From UBA4582 sp965657335 (GTDB lineage Bacteria > Pseudomonadota > Gammaproteobacteria > Pseudomonadales > Azotimanducaceae): a stretch of 64,000 bases of DNA. The notes under the pieces were generated by a model. That model was not told the DNA's origin, searched no databases, and saw nothing but the letters and a program-made list of their open reading frames with translations. Made by a program: the position numbers and the translations under genes. Location of the stretch: contig CBFHOH010000013.1 of the NCBI GenBank assembly GCA_965657335.1, forward strand, positions 1 through 64,000. Direction: 5' to 3'. Shown one piece after another: positions 27,342 through 34,996 of this stretch (positions are counted from its first letter, which is position 1; each line of letters opens with the position of its first letter).

Positions 27342-27379
27342 TACCACCGGCAATTAAATGTATAGAGGAGGTCAGTCAT

Positions 27380-27631
27380 CTTGAAGACAAACACGATATT
27401 TGGGGGAAATTTGCCGGCAAAGTGATTTCCTGCAGAATAAAAAAAATCAAACCGGAAATCGATATCTACCGTTATCTACTCGAAAACTTTGGTTTGGAGC
27501 CCACAGAGACGGTTTTCATTGACGACACGCAGGAAAACCTTGCCGCGGCAGCAACGCTTGGCATACACACCATTAAATTTGAAAATGCTGTTCAGTGCCG
27601 ACAGCAGTTAATTGAGCGCGCTTATTTCTAG
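27380..27631 (+). pseudogene. HAD-superfamily hydrolase remnant (C-terminal part only)
   Basis: The frame is open across this stretch and reads like the last third of a HAD-IA hydrolase: after FAGKVISCRIKKIKPEID comes YRYLLENFGLEPTETVFIDD, the motif III/IV region with the lysine and double Asp, then NLAAAATLGIHTIKF. Homology-like sequence already begins upstream of the only in-frame start (GTG 27422), and motif I (DxDGT) and about 120 N-terminal residues are absent. The remnant therefore appears to be a decayed gene left directly behind the SDR gene. The GAGGAGG at 27365 precedes a TTG in another frame that reads only 14 codons. Confidence 0.75.
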
Positions 27632-27665
27632 GTCCTGTCGCAAGCGCGTTATCGCTTCACTTCGA

Positions 27666-28085
27666 CTAGTACTGATCACTCAGATAACGAATAAGGTCGG
27701 AACTGGTGACGATGCCCGTCAGATCACCACTTTCTTTTATCACTGGCAGAGAATGGAAGCTGCCTTTCGAGAGTTTTTCGGCGGCTTGTCGCACTGATTC
27801 TCTATTACCGATTGTGACTAACTCAGTGGTCATCACTTCTCTTATGGTGAACTGTTGATCAATGATCGCGCCAATCGTGTATTCCGAAGCTCCCTGTAAA
27901 ACTAAGTTCAATTTCATGATATCCATAAAGCTGATCAAACCGACCAGCTTTGAGCCATCAACAATCGGCACGTGATGGATACCCATATTTGCCATCAAGT
28001 GATGGACCTCACTTAATTTTTGGCCGACTTGAACGGTTTGAATGTCTGTTGACATCGTGCTGGTGATTGGGTCGTTTTTGCGCAT
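27666..28085 (-). CDS. CBS domain pair protein
   Basis: A 139-residue protein made of two CBS motifs and nothing else: the first about 8-60 (MSTDIQTVQVGQKLSEVHHL), the second about 82-139 (MTTELVTIGNRESVRQAAE), ending IVTSSDLIRYLSDQY. Such pairs bind adenosine nucleotides and act as energy or ionic-strength sensors, often on transporters. SD AGGA lies 6 nt before the ATG. It is the last gene of the leftward run that contains DUF1538, two PII-like proteins and a CPA1 antiporter; 76 bp separate it from the antiporter. It may therefore sense adenylate for that system. Confidence 0.9.
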   Translation of the reverse strand: MRKNDPITSTMSTDIQTVQVGQKLSEVHHLMANMGIHHVPIVDGSKLVGLISFMDIMKLNLVLQGASEYTIGAIIDQQFTIREVMTTELVTIGNRESVRQAAEKLSKGSFHSLPVIKESGDLTGIVTSSDLIRYLSDQY

Positions 28086-28161
28086 CGAAAATCCTTTTTT
28101 GTCGCATAGTGCCTACAAAGTCACTATGCGCCAATCAGGCTTCATCAGCGTTGACCTAAGT

Positions 28162-30696
28162 CTAAGAATAATCAGACCGATTGAGATTATTCTGTTGCTG
28201 ATGGCGTTGTTGGTCCGCAAGCTCAAGCGCGCGCCGGATCGAGGGGTTTTCTGACATCGCCTGTTGAAGGTCATGCCTGTCCAGCACGTAAAAGGTACAA
28301 GGGCTCACGCTCGTGACAGTCGCAGTCCTATTCTCATCGTGCAGTAATGCCATCTCACCGAAAAAATCACCCGCAATTAACGTTGCAAGATTAATATCGC
28401 TGCCACCCACTTTGCGTGAAATTTGCACGACACCTCTGGCTATCATGAAAAGGCGATCACCGGTTTCACCCTGCTGAATGACCGTTTCACCGGCAACGAC
28501 ACTGTACCTCTGCATTTTTGTGGTGAGCATATCAAAATCACTTCCAGGCACGTCTTCAAAAAAGGGCACCTTACGCAGCAATTCTTTCGGCGAGACCTTT
28601 AGTCTTGCAATCTCTTGACCTCGCAGATCCCAGAGTCGCTGCAATCGCTGCTCAGTCATCTTCTCTGCCAAACTGTGAGGAATGTTTCCCTGACTGCCTT
28701 CAGCCTGAATGGCTTCCGATTCAGCGAGGAGAATCAGACGCTTGCCGAGTCGCTCTTGCATGGAACCAACAAACTCCGGATATTGCTCAGCCATATCATG
28801 TATCGACTGTTCGGCCTCAGCTAGCCAGTTTTCGTACTGAAGTCTGACATCTTCAAAAATATTTTCGTCGAGCTGCGTCAGCGCCCTTAACTTTTCCATG
28901 TCTGCAAGCACGGTCGTGCAGGCATGAAACCTTGCCCAGGATTCTTCATAGGCAATCGCTATATGTTCTAATCTGAATTTTTCCGTCAGTGTCGCGAGTC
29001 CTGACGTGCTCTCTCCCATTTGCAGTAGCATTCTCGACAAACGGTGTTTGCCTAGCTTCGGCTGTGGCACTGTGCGACGAGATGTCAGCACTGATTCATC
29101 AATATATTTAGCCGCTTCTATCTGAGCTGTCAGATTGGCCATCAGACTTCTTACCGCGGATTCACTGAGATGGCCCTTATTGTAAAGGTCGTTATACTGC
29201 GCCTGTTCGTTGCCGTAACAGCGCAAATACAGCAACACAACCTCTTGTCCAGGGGTTAACTCATCATCCCTCAGCTGATTGAGCGCCGCGCGTTCTTTTG
29301 CCAGCGCCTCATCACATTGCTTTTGCAATTCGACCGCGATCGCTGCGGAGAAAAATCCGCCAGATTGTAACTCCTGGAGTCTTGAGGCCGCCTCCTGCGT
29401 TGCGGAGATGTTGGATTCAGATTCAGCAATACGGTCAGAAAGTGGTGGTTTACTCAATCCAAGTCGCGCGACTAGCCATTCAATACTTAAGCCCTGCACA
29501 AGCAGTGTGAAAAGAACGGCGCCCATCACCAAAGCAATAAATAACTCAGAGTACTCAAAGGCGGGAATACTCAATACAATCGCAAGCGCAATGGCTCCGC
29601 GCAAGCCGCCCCAATACATGACAGTCTGATACGCACGGCTGGTTGGCTCAGTGCCGGGAAGCCTGTTGCTTAGCGGAATCATGCCGTAAATGACAATCGC
29701 TCGAGACAACAGCATCCCCAGTATGACCCAAGGTAGCACGTTAGACGAAGCAATCAGCTCTTCCAGATTTACCCGCATACCCACCATCAGAAAAATTAAC
29801 GCCGTGGCAACGAAGGCCATGTACTCCCAAAAATGGTCAATATATTGCCTTACGCTTGGCGATATCTTGATTCTGCCCCAACTTCCTAATGTCAGGCCTG
29901 CAGCTACTACAGCAACCACGCCACTAACGTGAAAGACTTGCTCGGCGATCAGAAAAGAAGCGTACGCCAGAATAGTCGTCAATGTTGTTTCAATATAAAC
30001 ATCAGCACGCACCATACCGAGTAACGTGGCGGTTCCAAATCCAAGGACCCAGCCGGTAATGAGTCCACCAAAGAATACAGAGAGAAATTCCATGATGGCA
30101 GACATAACATCAGCATTGTGCTCCCCGACATCTGCACTAATACCTGCAATCAGAATCCCTGCCAGTACGATAGCTGTGGCATCGTTGAACAGGCTTTCAC
30201 CTTCCACCAACACCGTTAAACGCTTAGGAGCGCCTAACTGTTTAAATAAAGCAATCACGGCAACAGGATCAGTGGCGCTAAGGATGGCTCCTAACAACAA
30301 TGCCGGCAACCATGGAATCGATGTCGTCAGCATTAAAACGCCAGCAATAATACCAGTGGAGATAAGCAAACCTGGTACCGCTAGCGTCAGGATGGGTACG
30401 ATGTTTTGCCAGAGCTGGCGGGCATTCAGATTAAACGAAGATTCAAAAATCAACGTAGGCAAAAATACGTAGAGGATAAGATCGGGTGAAAGAGTCAGCC
30501 CTTGCAGCATTGTTAGTGCCGTAATGTGACTGTCTGCAAAAAAGTCAGCAACAAACGTAATGCCAGCGCCAACCAACACCAGCATGACGGTGAAGGGTAT
30601 TTTGATTCGCTTGCTTAAGACCATCACCATTGCTGCGACCAACAGCAATAAAATGATACCCCCAACATTTTCAACCAACTGCGATGTTTGATGCAT
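28162..30696 (-). CDS. CPA1-type sodium/proton antiporter with C-terminal cyclic-nucleotide-binding domain
   Basis: An 844-residue inner-membrane protein with two clear parts. Residues 1 to about 420 form a CPA1-family Na+/H+ antiporter: the motif SATDPVAV is at 140-147 and ESLFNDATA at 167-175, the ion-binding Asp included. A long cytoplasmic helical linker (about 430-690) is followed by a cNMP-binding domain whose phosphate-binding cassette FFGEMALLHDENRTATV (778-794) keeps the conserved Gly-Glu and Arg. The layout resembles plant SOS1-like and some bacterial NhaP-type proteins. The gene lies 11 bp after a PII-like gene and is probably translated from the same mRNA. Direction of cation transport and actual nucleotide are not known. 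Confidence 0.9.
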   Translation of the reverse strand: MHQTSQLVENVGGIILLLLVAAMVMVLSKRIKIPFTVMLVLVGAGITFVADFFADSHITALTMLQGLTLSPDLILYVFLPTLIFESSFNLNARQLWQNIVPILTLAVPGLLISTGIIAGVLMLTTSIPWLPALLLGAILSATDPVAVIALFKQLGAPKRLTVLVEGESLFNDATAIVLAGILIAGISADVGEHNADVMSAIMEFLSVFFGGLITGWVLGFGTATLLGMVRADVYIETTLTTILAYASFLIAEQVFHVSGVVAVVAAGLTLGSWGRIKISPSVRQYIDHFWEYMAFVATALIFLMVGMRVNLEELIASSNVLPWVILGMLLSRAIVIYGMIPLSNRLPGTEPTSRAYQTVMYWGGLRGAIALAIVLSIPAFEYSELFIALVMGAVLFTLLVQGLSIEWLVARLGLSKPPLSDRIAESESNISATQEAASRLQELQSGGFFSAAIAVELQKQCDEALAKERAALNQLRDDELTPGQEVVLLYLRCYGNEQAQYNDLYNKGHLSESAVRSLMANLTAQIEAAKYIDESVLTSRRTVPQPKLGKHRLSRMLLQMGESTSGLATLTEKFRLEHIAIAYEESWARFHACTTVLADMEKLRALTQLDENIFEDVRLQYENWLAEAEQSIHDMAEQYPEFVGSMQERLGKRLILLAESEAIQAEGSQGNIPHSLAEKMTEQRLQRLWDLRGQEIARLKVSPKELLRKVPFFEDVPGSDFDMLTTKMQRYSVVAGETVIQQGETGDRLFMIARGVVQISRKVGGSDINLATLIAGDFFGEMALLHDENRTATVTSVSPCTFYVLDRHDLQQAMSENPSIRRALELADQQRHQQQNNLNRSDYS

Positions 30697-30707
30697 TCTG
30701 GTGCCTT

Positions 30708-31064
30708 TTATGAACCCTCAGAATGCAAGTTTGGCAAAACATGATGGGTGCTTTTTCTAAGTGCGTTCTGGTACATAATGCCGCCATGAGGCTGATGCAA
30801 TTCCGCATGGTTATAAATAAATTCGAAGACTTCGTCTGCTCGCTCAGCTTCAATGACAACACGAAAAATTTCTTTTTCTGTTTGATATCCCGCTGTGCGG
30901 TGCTCTTTTGCCGTTATGTGACCCGAGCCTCTAGCATTGTTGATGTTGCCTGTGACGATACCCTTTTCATTTAAGAGTTTTGCACTCACCCCCGCCGCAA
31001 CCCCCTTGGGCAAAATACAGGTAATCAACTTCATTTCTGCCACGCTTCCACTCGTGTTCGGCAT
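30708..31064 (-). CDS. PII-like regulatory protein 1
   Basis: A 118-residue protein of the PII superfamily, with GGGAG 7 nt before ATG 31064. The core follows PII strands and helices: MKLITCILPKGVAAGVSAKL, then the T-loop area with GNINNARGSGHITA, the strand TEKEIFRVVI and a final GGIMYQNALR. The uridylylation Tyr51 and the canonical T-loop of GlnK are absent, so control by GlnD is unlikely. It shares an ARGSG block and an EKEI block with the next gene. It lies between the second PII-like gene and the antiporter, suggesting that it regulates one of the two transporters. Ligand unknown. Confidence 0.85.
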   Translation of the reverse strand: MPNTSGSVAEMKLITCILPKGVAAGVSAKLLNEKGIVTGNINNARGSGHITAKEHRTAGYQTEKEIFRVVIEAERADEVFEFIYNHAELHQPHGGIMYQNALRKSTHHVLPNLHSEGS

Positions 31065-31099
31065 TAGCTTCTCCCGTGTTGACGACTTTGACCCTAAGC

Positions 31100-31477
31100 T
31101 TATTCTACCGCTAGCGATTCATCGGAAAGTTTCGCAATAATTTCCGGCGGTATGTAGGTCGCTGCTTTTTCCAGCGGCGTTACGTACATAAGCCCCATGC
31201 CTGGCGTGTCCAGCTTGCCTGCGAGGTAAATCTTTTCGAAGACCCGATCAACTTGGTCGTCTGCGACGACAATTGTGATGATTTCTTTTTCGACTTCGAC
31301 CGCCAGCCCAACAATGCCAAGGCGCTCTCTAACACCCGAGCCGCGGGCGTAGAAGATTGTTGCCCCCTGGGCGCCGGCTTCTTGTGCTGCCACAACAACA
31401 TCATCTGCTATACCACGCTGAACAATACAGGTAATGAGGGCGACATCCGTCAATACGGTAATCTCTCTTTTACTCAA
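31100..31477 (-). CDS. PII-like regulatory protein 2
   Basis: A 125-residue PII-superfamily protein overlapping the DUF1538 gene by 4 bp, so translation is likely coupled. Visible elements: DVALITCIVQRGIADDVVVA, then the T-loop region FYARGSGVRERLGI, the strand EVEKEIITIVV and a C-terminal GMGLMYVTPLEKAATYIP. The ARGSG...EKEI pair is common to this protein and its neighbour, pointing to an ancient tandem duplication. It lacks Tyr51 of true PII. Its position makes it the best candidate direct partner of DUF1538. Function not established. Confidence 0.86.
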   Translation of the reverse strand: MSKREITVLTDVALITCIVQRGIADDVVVAAQEAGAQGATIFYARGSGVRERLGIVGLAVEVEKEIITIVVADDQVDRVFEKIYLAGKLDTPGMGLMYVTPLEKAATYIPPEIIAKLSDESLAVE

Positions 31478-33246
31478 GCGCTTGCTCCTTTAAGTTCAGT
31501 ATCTCGGCTAGTATCTTCATTTTCATGGCGCTTCCTGACTCTCCAGTTCACCCATAACCCGGTCGACATCACTGCGATAATCGGTCCGATTGAGGCCATA
31601 GATAGAATGCCGAAACCTTCAATCGCGTTCATCGAGTCGCCAAATCCAAGTCCCATTGCAAGCACCAGCGGCACTGTTACCGGTCCCGTTGTCACACCGG
31701 CACTATCCCAAGCGATATTGACAAACTCTTCCGTCGATAAAAAAGTCAGCACGCCCGCGACAGAGTAGCCTCCTAAAATCAGATAGATAATCGGCACGTC
31801 AAAAACGATCTTGGCGACACCAATGGTAATGCCACAGGCAACGCCAAATGATACGGCATACATCAAGGTCGTCTTCTCAAAAGCGCCATTGGTAAGATTC
31901 TCCACGGTATAGCCGAGTGCATTCAGAGCAGGTTCTGCAAGGGTGGCGCCAAAACCAAGTAACCAAGCAAACAACAAAGCGATAAAGATGCCGATCACTG
32001 CGCCATAAAGCGGCGAGGCAGCAACCTGCGCATGAAGTGCGAAAGCAGCAGGTACCAAACTACCAGACTGAGCACCTAGCTTTGCAAGCCCGTAACTTAG
32101 ACCGAGACTGAAAACAATCATGCCAACAACGCACAATGTAATACCGTAAAAAATAATTACCGGTTTCTGAAGCCGCTCTTTCAGAAGCAGCGTGAGTACC
32201 AGAAGTAGAAAGATCACCAAAGGAACAATGGCGCGGAAACCGCCGATAATTTCCTGCCACGGTGTCTGAGCTGTCCAGTTAGATCCACTCGCCTCGGTGG
32301 CGGATGCTGCCGCTTGAATGATCGTCGCGGGATCTGTGGTCGCGGCAACATAGAGTGCTAATATCTGAACGGCAATAATTGGAAACAACGAGGCAAGGGT
32401 GACGATGCCAAAGCCCGATAGAGAAGATGAATTTTTTCCTGCTGATGACGATATGCCGATACCCAAAGCAAGGACCAGAGGCACTGTCACAGGTCCCGTT
32501 GTTACCGCCCCACAATCCCACGCCAATCCAAGGATTTTGCTGAGGTCGTCATCAAGGCTGATGTAAATACTCATACCTATGGTCGGAACCAGCGTCAGAT
32601 AGATAAGTGTTTTAAGTCCCCAGCCATACAGAAAACGAGTAGTACCAAGCACCGCTGCGAGCCCGACACCAATGCCGACCATGAGCACAAGCACCTCGGC
32701 CCAGTCGTTTAGCAATGTGTAAAGATACGGCGCCTGATTCACGTCGACTATCTGCCCTGCCGCTTTAAGCGCGCCAATCGCCGGCTCGGCGAATGTCACG
32801 CCGATACCAAGCAGCAAAGTCACTGTTAGAACGACAGGAAGGGACGACTTTACCGGCAGACTACTACCTAAAATCTCCCCAAGTGGCATGAGTCCAACCT
32901 TCAGCCCTTCCATGAAAAGCATCAGCCCGACGATAACGGCGATCAGACCAACCGTAATGATACCGCTGTCGCTAACACCTTGACGTAGTATCAGTACTTG
33001 AAACAGCACGAGATACACCGCCAGCGGCACAACAGCTTTCACCTGCTCCATCATTCGAATGCCCGTATAAGGCATGATCAGGCGATAGGCGTCATAGGCT
33101 TGCAGCTGGATCTTGGGCGGCACATAGGGCAGTTCATTACCCGCCTCATCTACTTCAAGGGGGGGAACGAGCTCGTTGTAACTGACTTGCCTCTGTTGAA
33201 CCAGGGCTTCTTGGATATAGTCACCGAAACGTAGTTCTGTGGCCAC
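31474..33246 (-). CDS. DUF1538 integral membrane protein
   Basis: A polytopic membrane protein of about 590 residues, most of it hydrophobic, with an internal duplication: FAEPAIGAL (about 152) and LAEPALNAL (about 436), and AWDCGAVTTGPVTVP (about 242) and AWDSAGVTTGPVTVP (about 512). Each half carries one of these two blocks, so it looks like a two-repeat transporter or channel. The start is uncertain: GTG 33246 has GGAG 8 nt upstream and is used here, though the frame runs back to TTG 33303. DUF1538 has no proven function. It heads the operon with two PII-like genes, an antiporter and a CBS protein, which suggests regulated transport of a small ion or molecule. Confidence 0.88.
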   Translation of the reverse strand: MATELRFGDYIQEALVQQRQVSYNELVPPLEVDEAGNELPYVPPKIQLQAYDAYRLIMPYTGIRMMEQVKAVVPLAVYLVLFQVLILRQGVSDSGIITVGLIAVIVGLMLFMEGLKVGLMPLGEILGSSLPVKSSLPVVLTVTLLLGIGVTFAEPAIGALKAAGQIVDVNQAPYLYTLLNDWAEVLVLMVGIGVGLAAVLGTTRFLYGWGLKTLIYLTLVPTIGMSIYISLDDDLSKILGLAWDCGAVTTGPVTVPLVLALGIGISSSAGKNSSSLSGFGIVTLASLFPIIAVQILALYVAATTDPATIIQAAASATEASGSNWTAQTPWQEIIGGFRAIVPLVIFLLLVLTLLLKERLQKPVIIFYGITLCVVGMIVFSLGLSYGLAKLGAQSGSLVPAAFALHAQVAASPLYGAVIGIFIALLFAWLLGFGATLAEPALNALGYTVENLTNGAFEKTTLMYAVSFGVACGITIGVAKIVFDVPIIYLILGGYSVAGVLTFLSTEEFVNIAWDSAGVTTGPVTVPLVLAMGLGFGDSMNAIEGFGILSMASIGPIIAVMSTGLWVNWRVRKRHENEDTSRDTELKGASA

Positions 33247-33408
33247 CTTTTTGACTCCGTCAGAGTGAATGAATGTTTTGGAAACACCGGCAGCGCCCCC
33301 CAATAGGGCTTCGCTCCGGTAAGTTTTAACCGCGAACCAGACTGGTGTGCAACTTCAAGTTCTGGTCCAAAAACTTCATCTCATGACGGAATTTAAAACA
33401 ATTTCTGG

Positions 33409-34242
33409 TTAGGGGCAACCAGCGCCGGATACAGTGACCTCACAGGCTTCGATTTTTGCGGTCAATTGACCCTGCGCTTTTGACCCTGATCCGGCTGCAG
33501 TGCACACAAATAGCGTCTTGCGATCATCACCACCTAACATACAAGCGAAAGTGCCATTCGTCATATCTATTTTCTGAAGCACCTCACCTTCTTCCCTAAC
33601 ACGGAGCACACAATTGTTTGCGGGATCTGCAACCCATATTGCCCCTTCCTCATCGAGGCAGATACCGTCGGGAATGTGAGGATGCAAATTAGCCCATAAT
33701 CTTCGGTTTGAGAGCCCTCCATCCTCGGCAATATCAAACGCAGTAAGACAGCGTCCGAAGCTCTCGCCAATAATCAATGTGCTTCCGTCTGGCGTAATCA
33801 CCGCCCCATTCGGAAAAGCCAAATCCTCTGCTGCAATGGAGACAGCTCCATCTGTGTCTACAAAGGCCAGCTTTGCCTTTACTAACTTGTTACCACTTTC
33901 TATATCAGAACCGAAATTCCCGACGTATGCCCGCCCCTGCGTATCGACAACCATGTCATTACAATGGTACGTCGCAATCCCACTGAGGTCTGCATGTTCA
34001 ACCAGACGACCATCGCTTTCCTGTCGCAAAAGTTTTCTGTCTAGCATCGAAACAACGAGCATTCTTCCGTCGGGCAACCAACCCAGCCCCGAGGGCTGCC
34101 CGGGAACGGTGGCGATGACTTCGACATGGCCTTCAGCATCAACCGCCAGCACTCGATGTGTGTAAAAGTCAGAAAAATATAGGCGGCCTTGGTGCCACCT
34201 GGGTCCCTCTGTAAAAGAGAAGCCTTCAGCTATGGTCCTCAC
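33409..34242 (-). CDS. SMP-30/gluconolactonase family protein
   Basis: A 277-residue six-bladed beta-propeller of the SMP-30/gluconolaconase/LRE family. GTG start with AGGAG 6 nt upstream. Family blocks: FTEGPRWHQGRLYFSD, GQPSGLGWLPDGRML, HCNDMVVDTQGRAYVGNFG, GAVITPDGSTLIIGE, PDGICLDEEGAIWVADP, which contain the divalent-metal Glu, Asn and Asp residues. These enzymes hydrolyse sugar or other lactones; the substrate cannot be told. No signal peptide, so cytoplasmic. It lies 18 bp after an MBL-fold hydrolase gene, so the two are probably co-transcribed. Confidence 0.92.
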   Translation of the reverse strand: MRTIAEGFSFTEGPRWHQGRLYFSDFYTHRVLAVDAEGHVEVIATVPGQPSGLGWLPDGRMLVVSMLDRKLLRQESDGRLVEHADLSGIATYHCNDMVVDTQGRAYVGNFGSDIESGNKLVKAKLAFVDTDGAVSIAAEDLAFPNGAVITPDGSTLIIGESFGRCLTAFDIAEDGGLSNRRLWANLHPHIPDGICLDEEGAIWVADPANNCVLRVREEGEVLQKIDMTNGTFACMLGGDDRKTLFVCTAAGSGSKAQGQLTAKIEACEVTVSGAGCP

Positions 34243-34260
34243 GTCTTACTCCTATGGTGC

Positions 34261-34947
34261 TCAATGGCCCATCATGATTTTCCAACTTTCTAGATTGTCT
34301 ATTCTCATATAGACATTTGCCCTTTTTGTATCTGCCATTGTTGCACTCGGCACGTCGCTGTAGTTATGACCCGGTAACAAGATCGTATCGTCGGGCAAGG
34401 ATGCGAGTTTTTGAATACTGTGATACATATCTTCAGAGTCAGAACCCGGCAAATCGACTCTGCCACAACCATTGACAAACAACGTGTCTCCGGAGACCAG
34501 CGTGTTTTCAATCTTGAAACACTGCGAACCAGGCGTGTGCCCGGGTGTGTGCAGGAATTCCACCTCAATGTTTCCGACCTTCAGCTTGTCACCCGAATCG
34601 ACTCTTTTGATATCAGACTCTGAGACTCCCGTTACTTTTTTTACGCCATCTGCTTCAAGTTTGTGTGCGTAAACCTTTACCGGATTCGTTTCCAGTAAAT
34701 CAGCAATGCCTTGAACCGTATTCTTACCAAAAGAACCACCACAGTGATCCGGATGGTAATGCGTAACGAGTGCACCTGTCAGCTTGTATCCTGCCTCATC
34801 AATCATCTTGGTCAATGCAGGGATATCCCATGCGGGATCGATAATGACAACTTCCCGCGTGCTTTTAGAGCCAACCACATATGTAAAATTCTGCATTGGT
34901 CCTATCTGAATTTGCTCAACTATTAGTTCATCTTCCAAACGCGCCAT
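34261..34947 (-). CDS. MBL-fold metallo-hydrolase (glyoxalase II-like)
   Basis: A 228-residue metallo-beta-lactamase-fold protein with the zinc motif THYHPDHCGG at 62-71, then HTPGHTPGSQCF and the metal-bridging Asp in SGDTLFVNGCGR, and a final GHN. The overall plan is that of the glyoxalase II/persulfide dioxygenase group, which hydrolyse thioesters such as S-lactoylglutathione or oxidise glutathione persulfide. Two iron- or zinc-site patterns cannot be told apart here. Short spacing to the lactonase gene downstream suggests a joint detoxification or catabolic unit. Specific substrate unassigned. Confidence 0.9.
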   Translation of the reverse strand: MARLEDELIVEQIQIGPMQNFTYVVGSKSTREVVIIDPAWDIPALTKMIDEAGYKLTGALVTHYHPDHCGGSFGKNTVQGIADLLETNPVKVYAHKLEADGVKKVTGVSESDIKRVDSGDKLKVGNIEVEFLHTPGHTPGSQCFKIENTLVSGDTLFVNGCGRVDLPGSDSEDMYHSIQKLASLPDDTILLPGHNYSDVPSATMADTKRANVYMRIDNLESWKIMMGH

Positions 34948-34996
34948 ACTTCCCTCTTGGAAAAATTAAAATTCGGTTAATTCCGTATACTTTACC

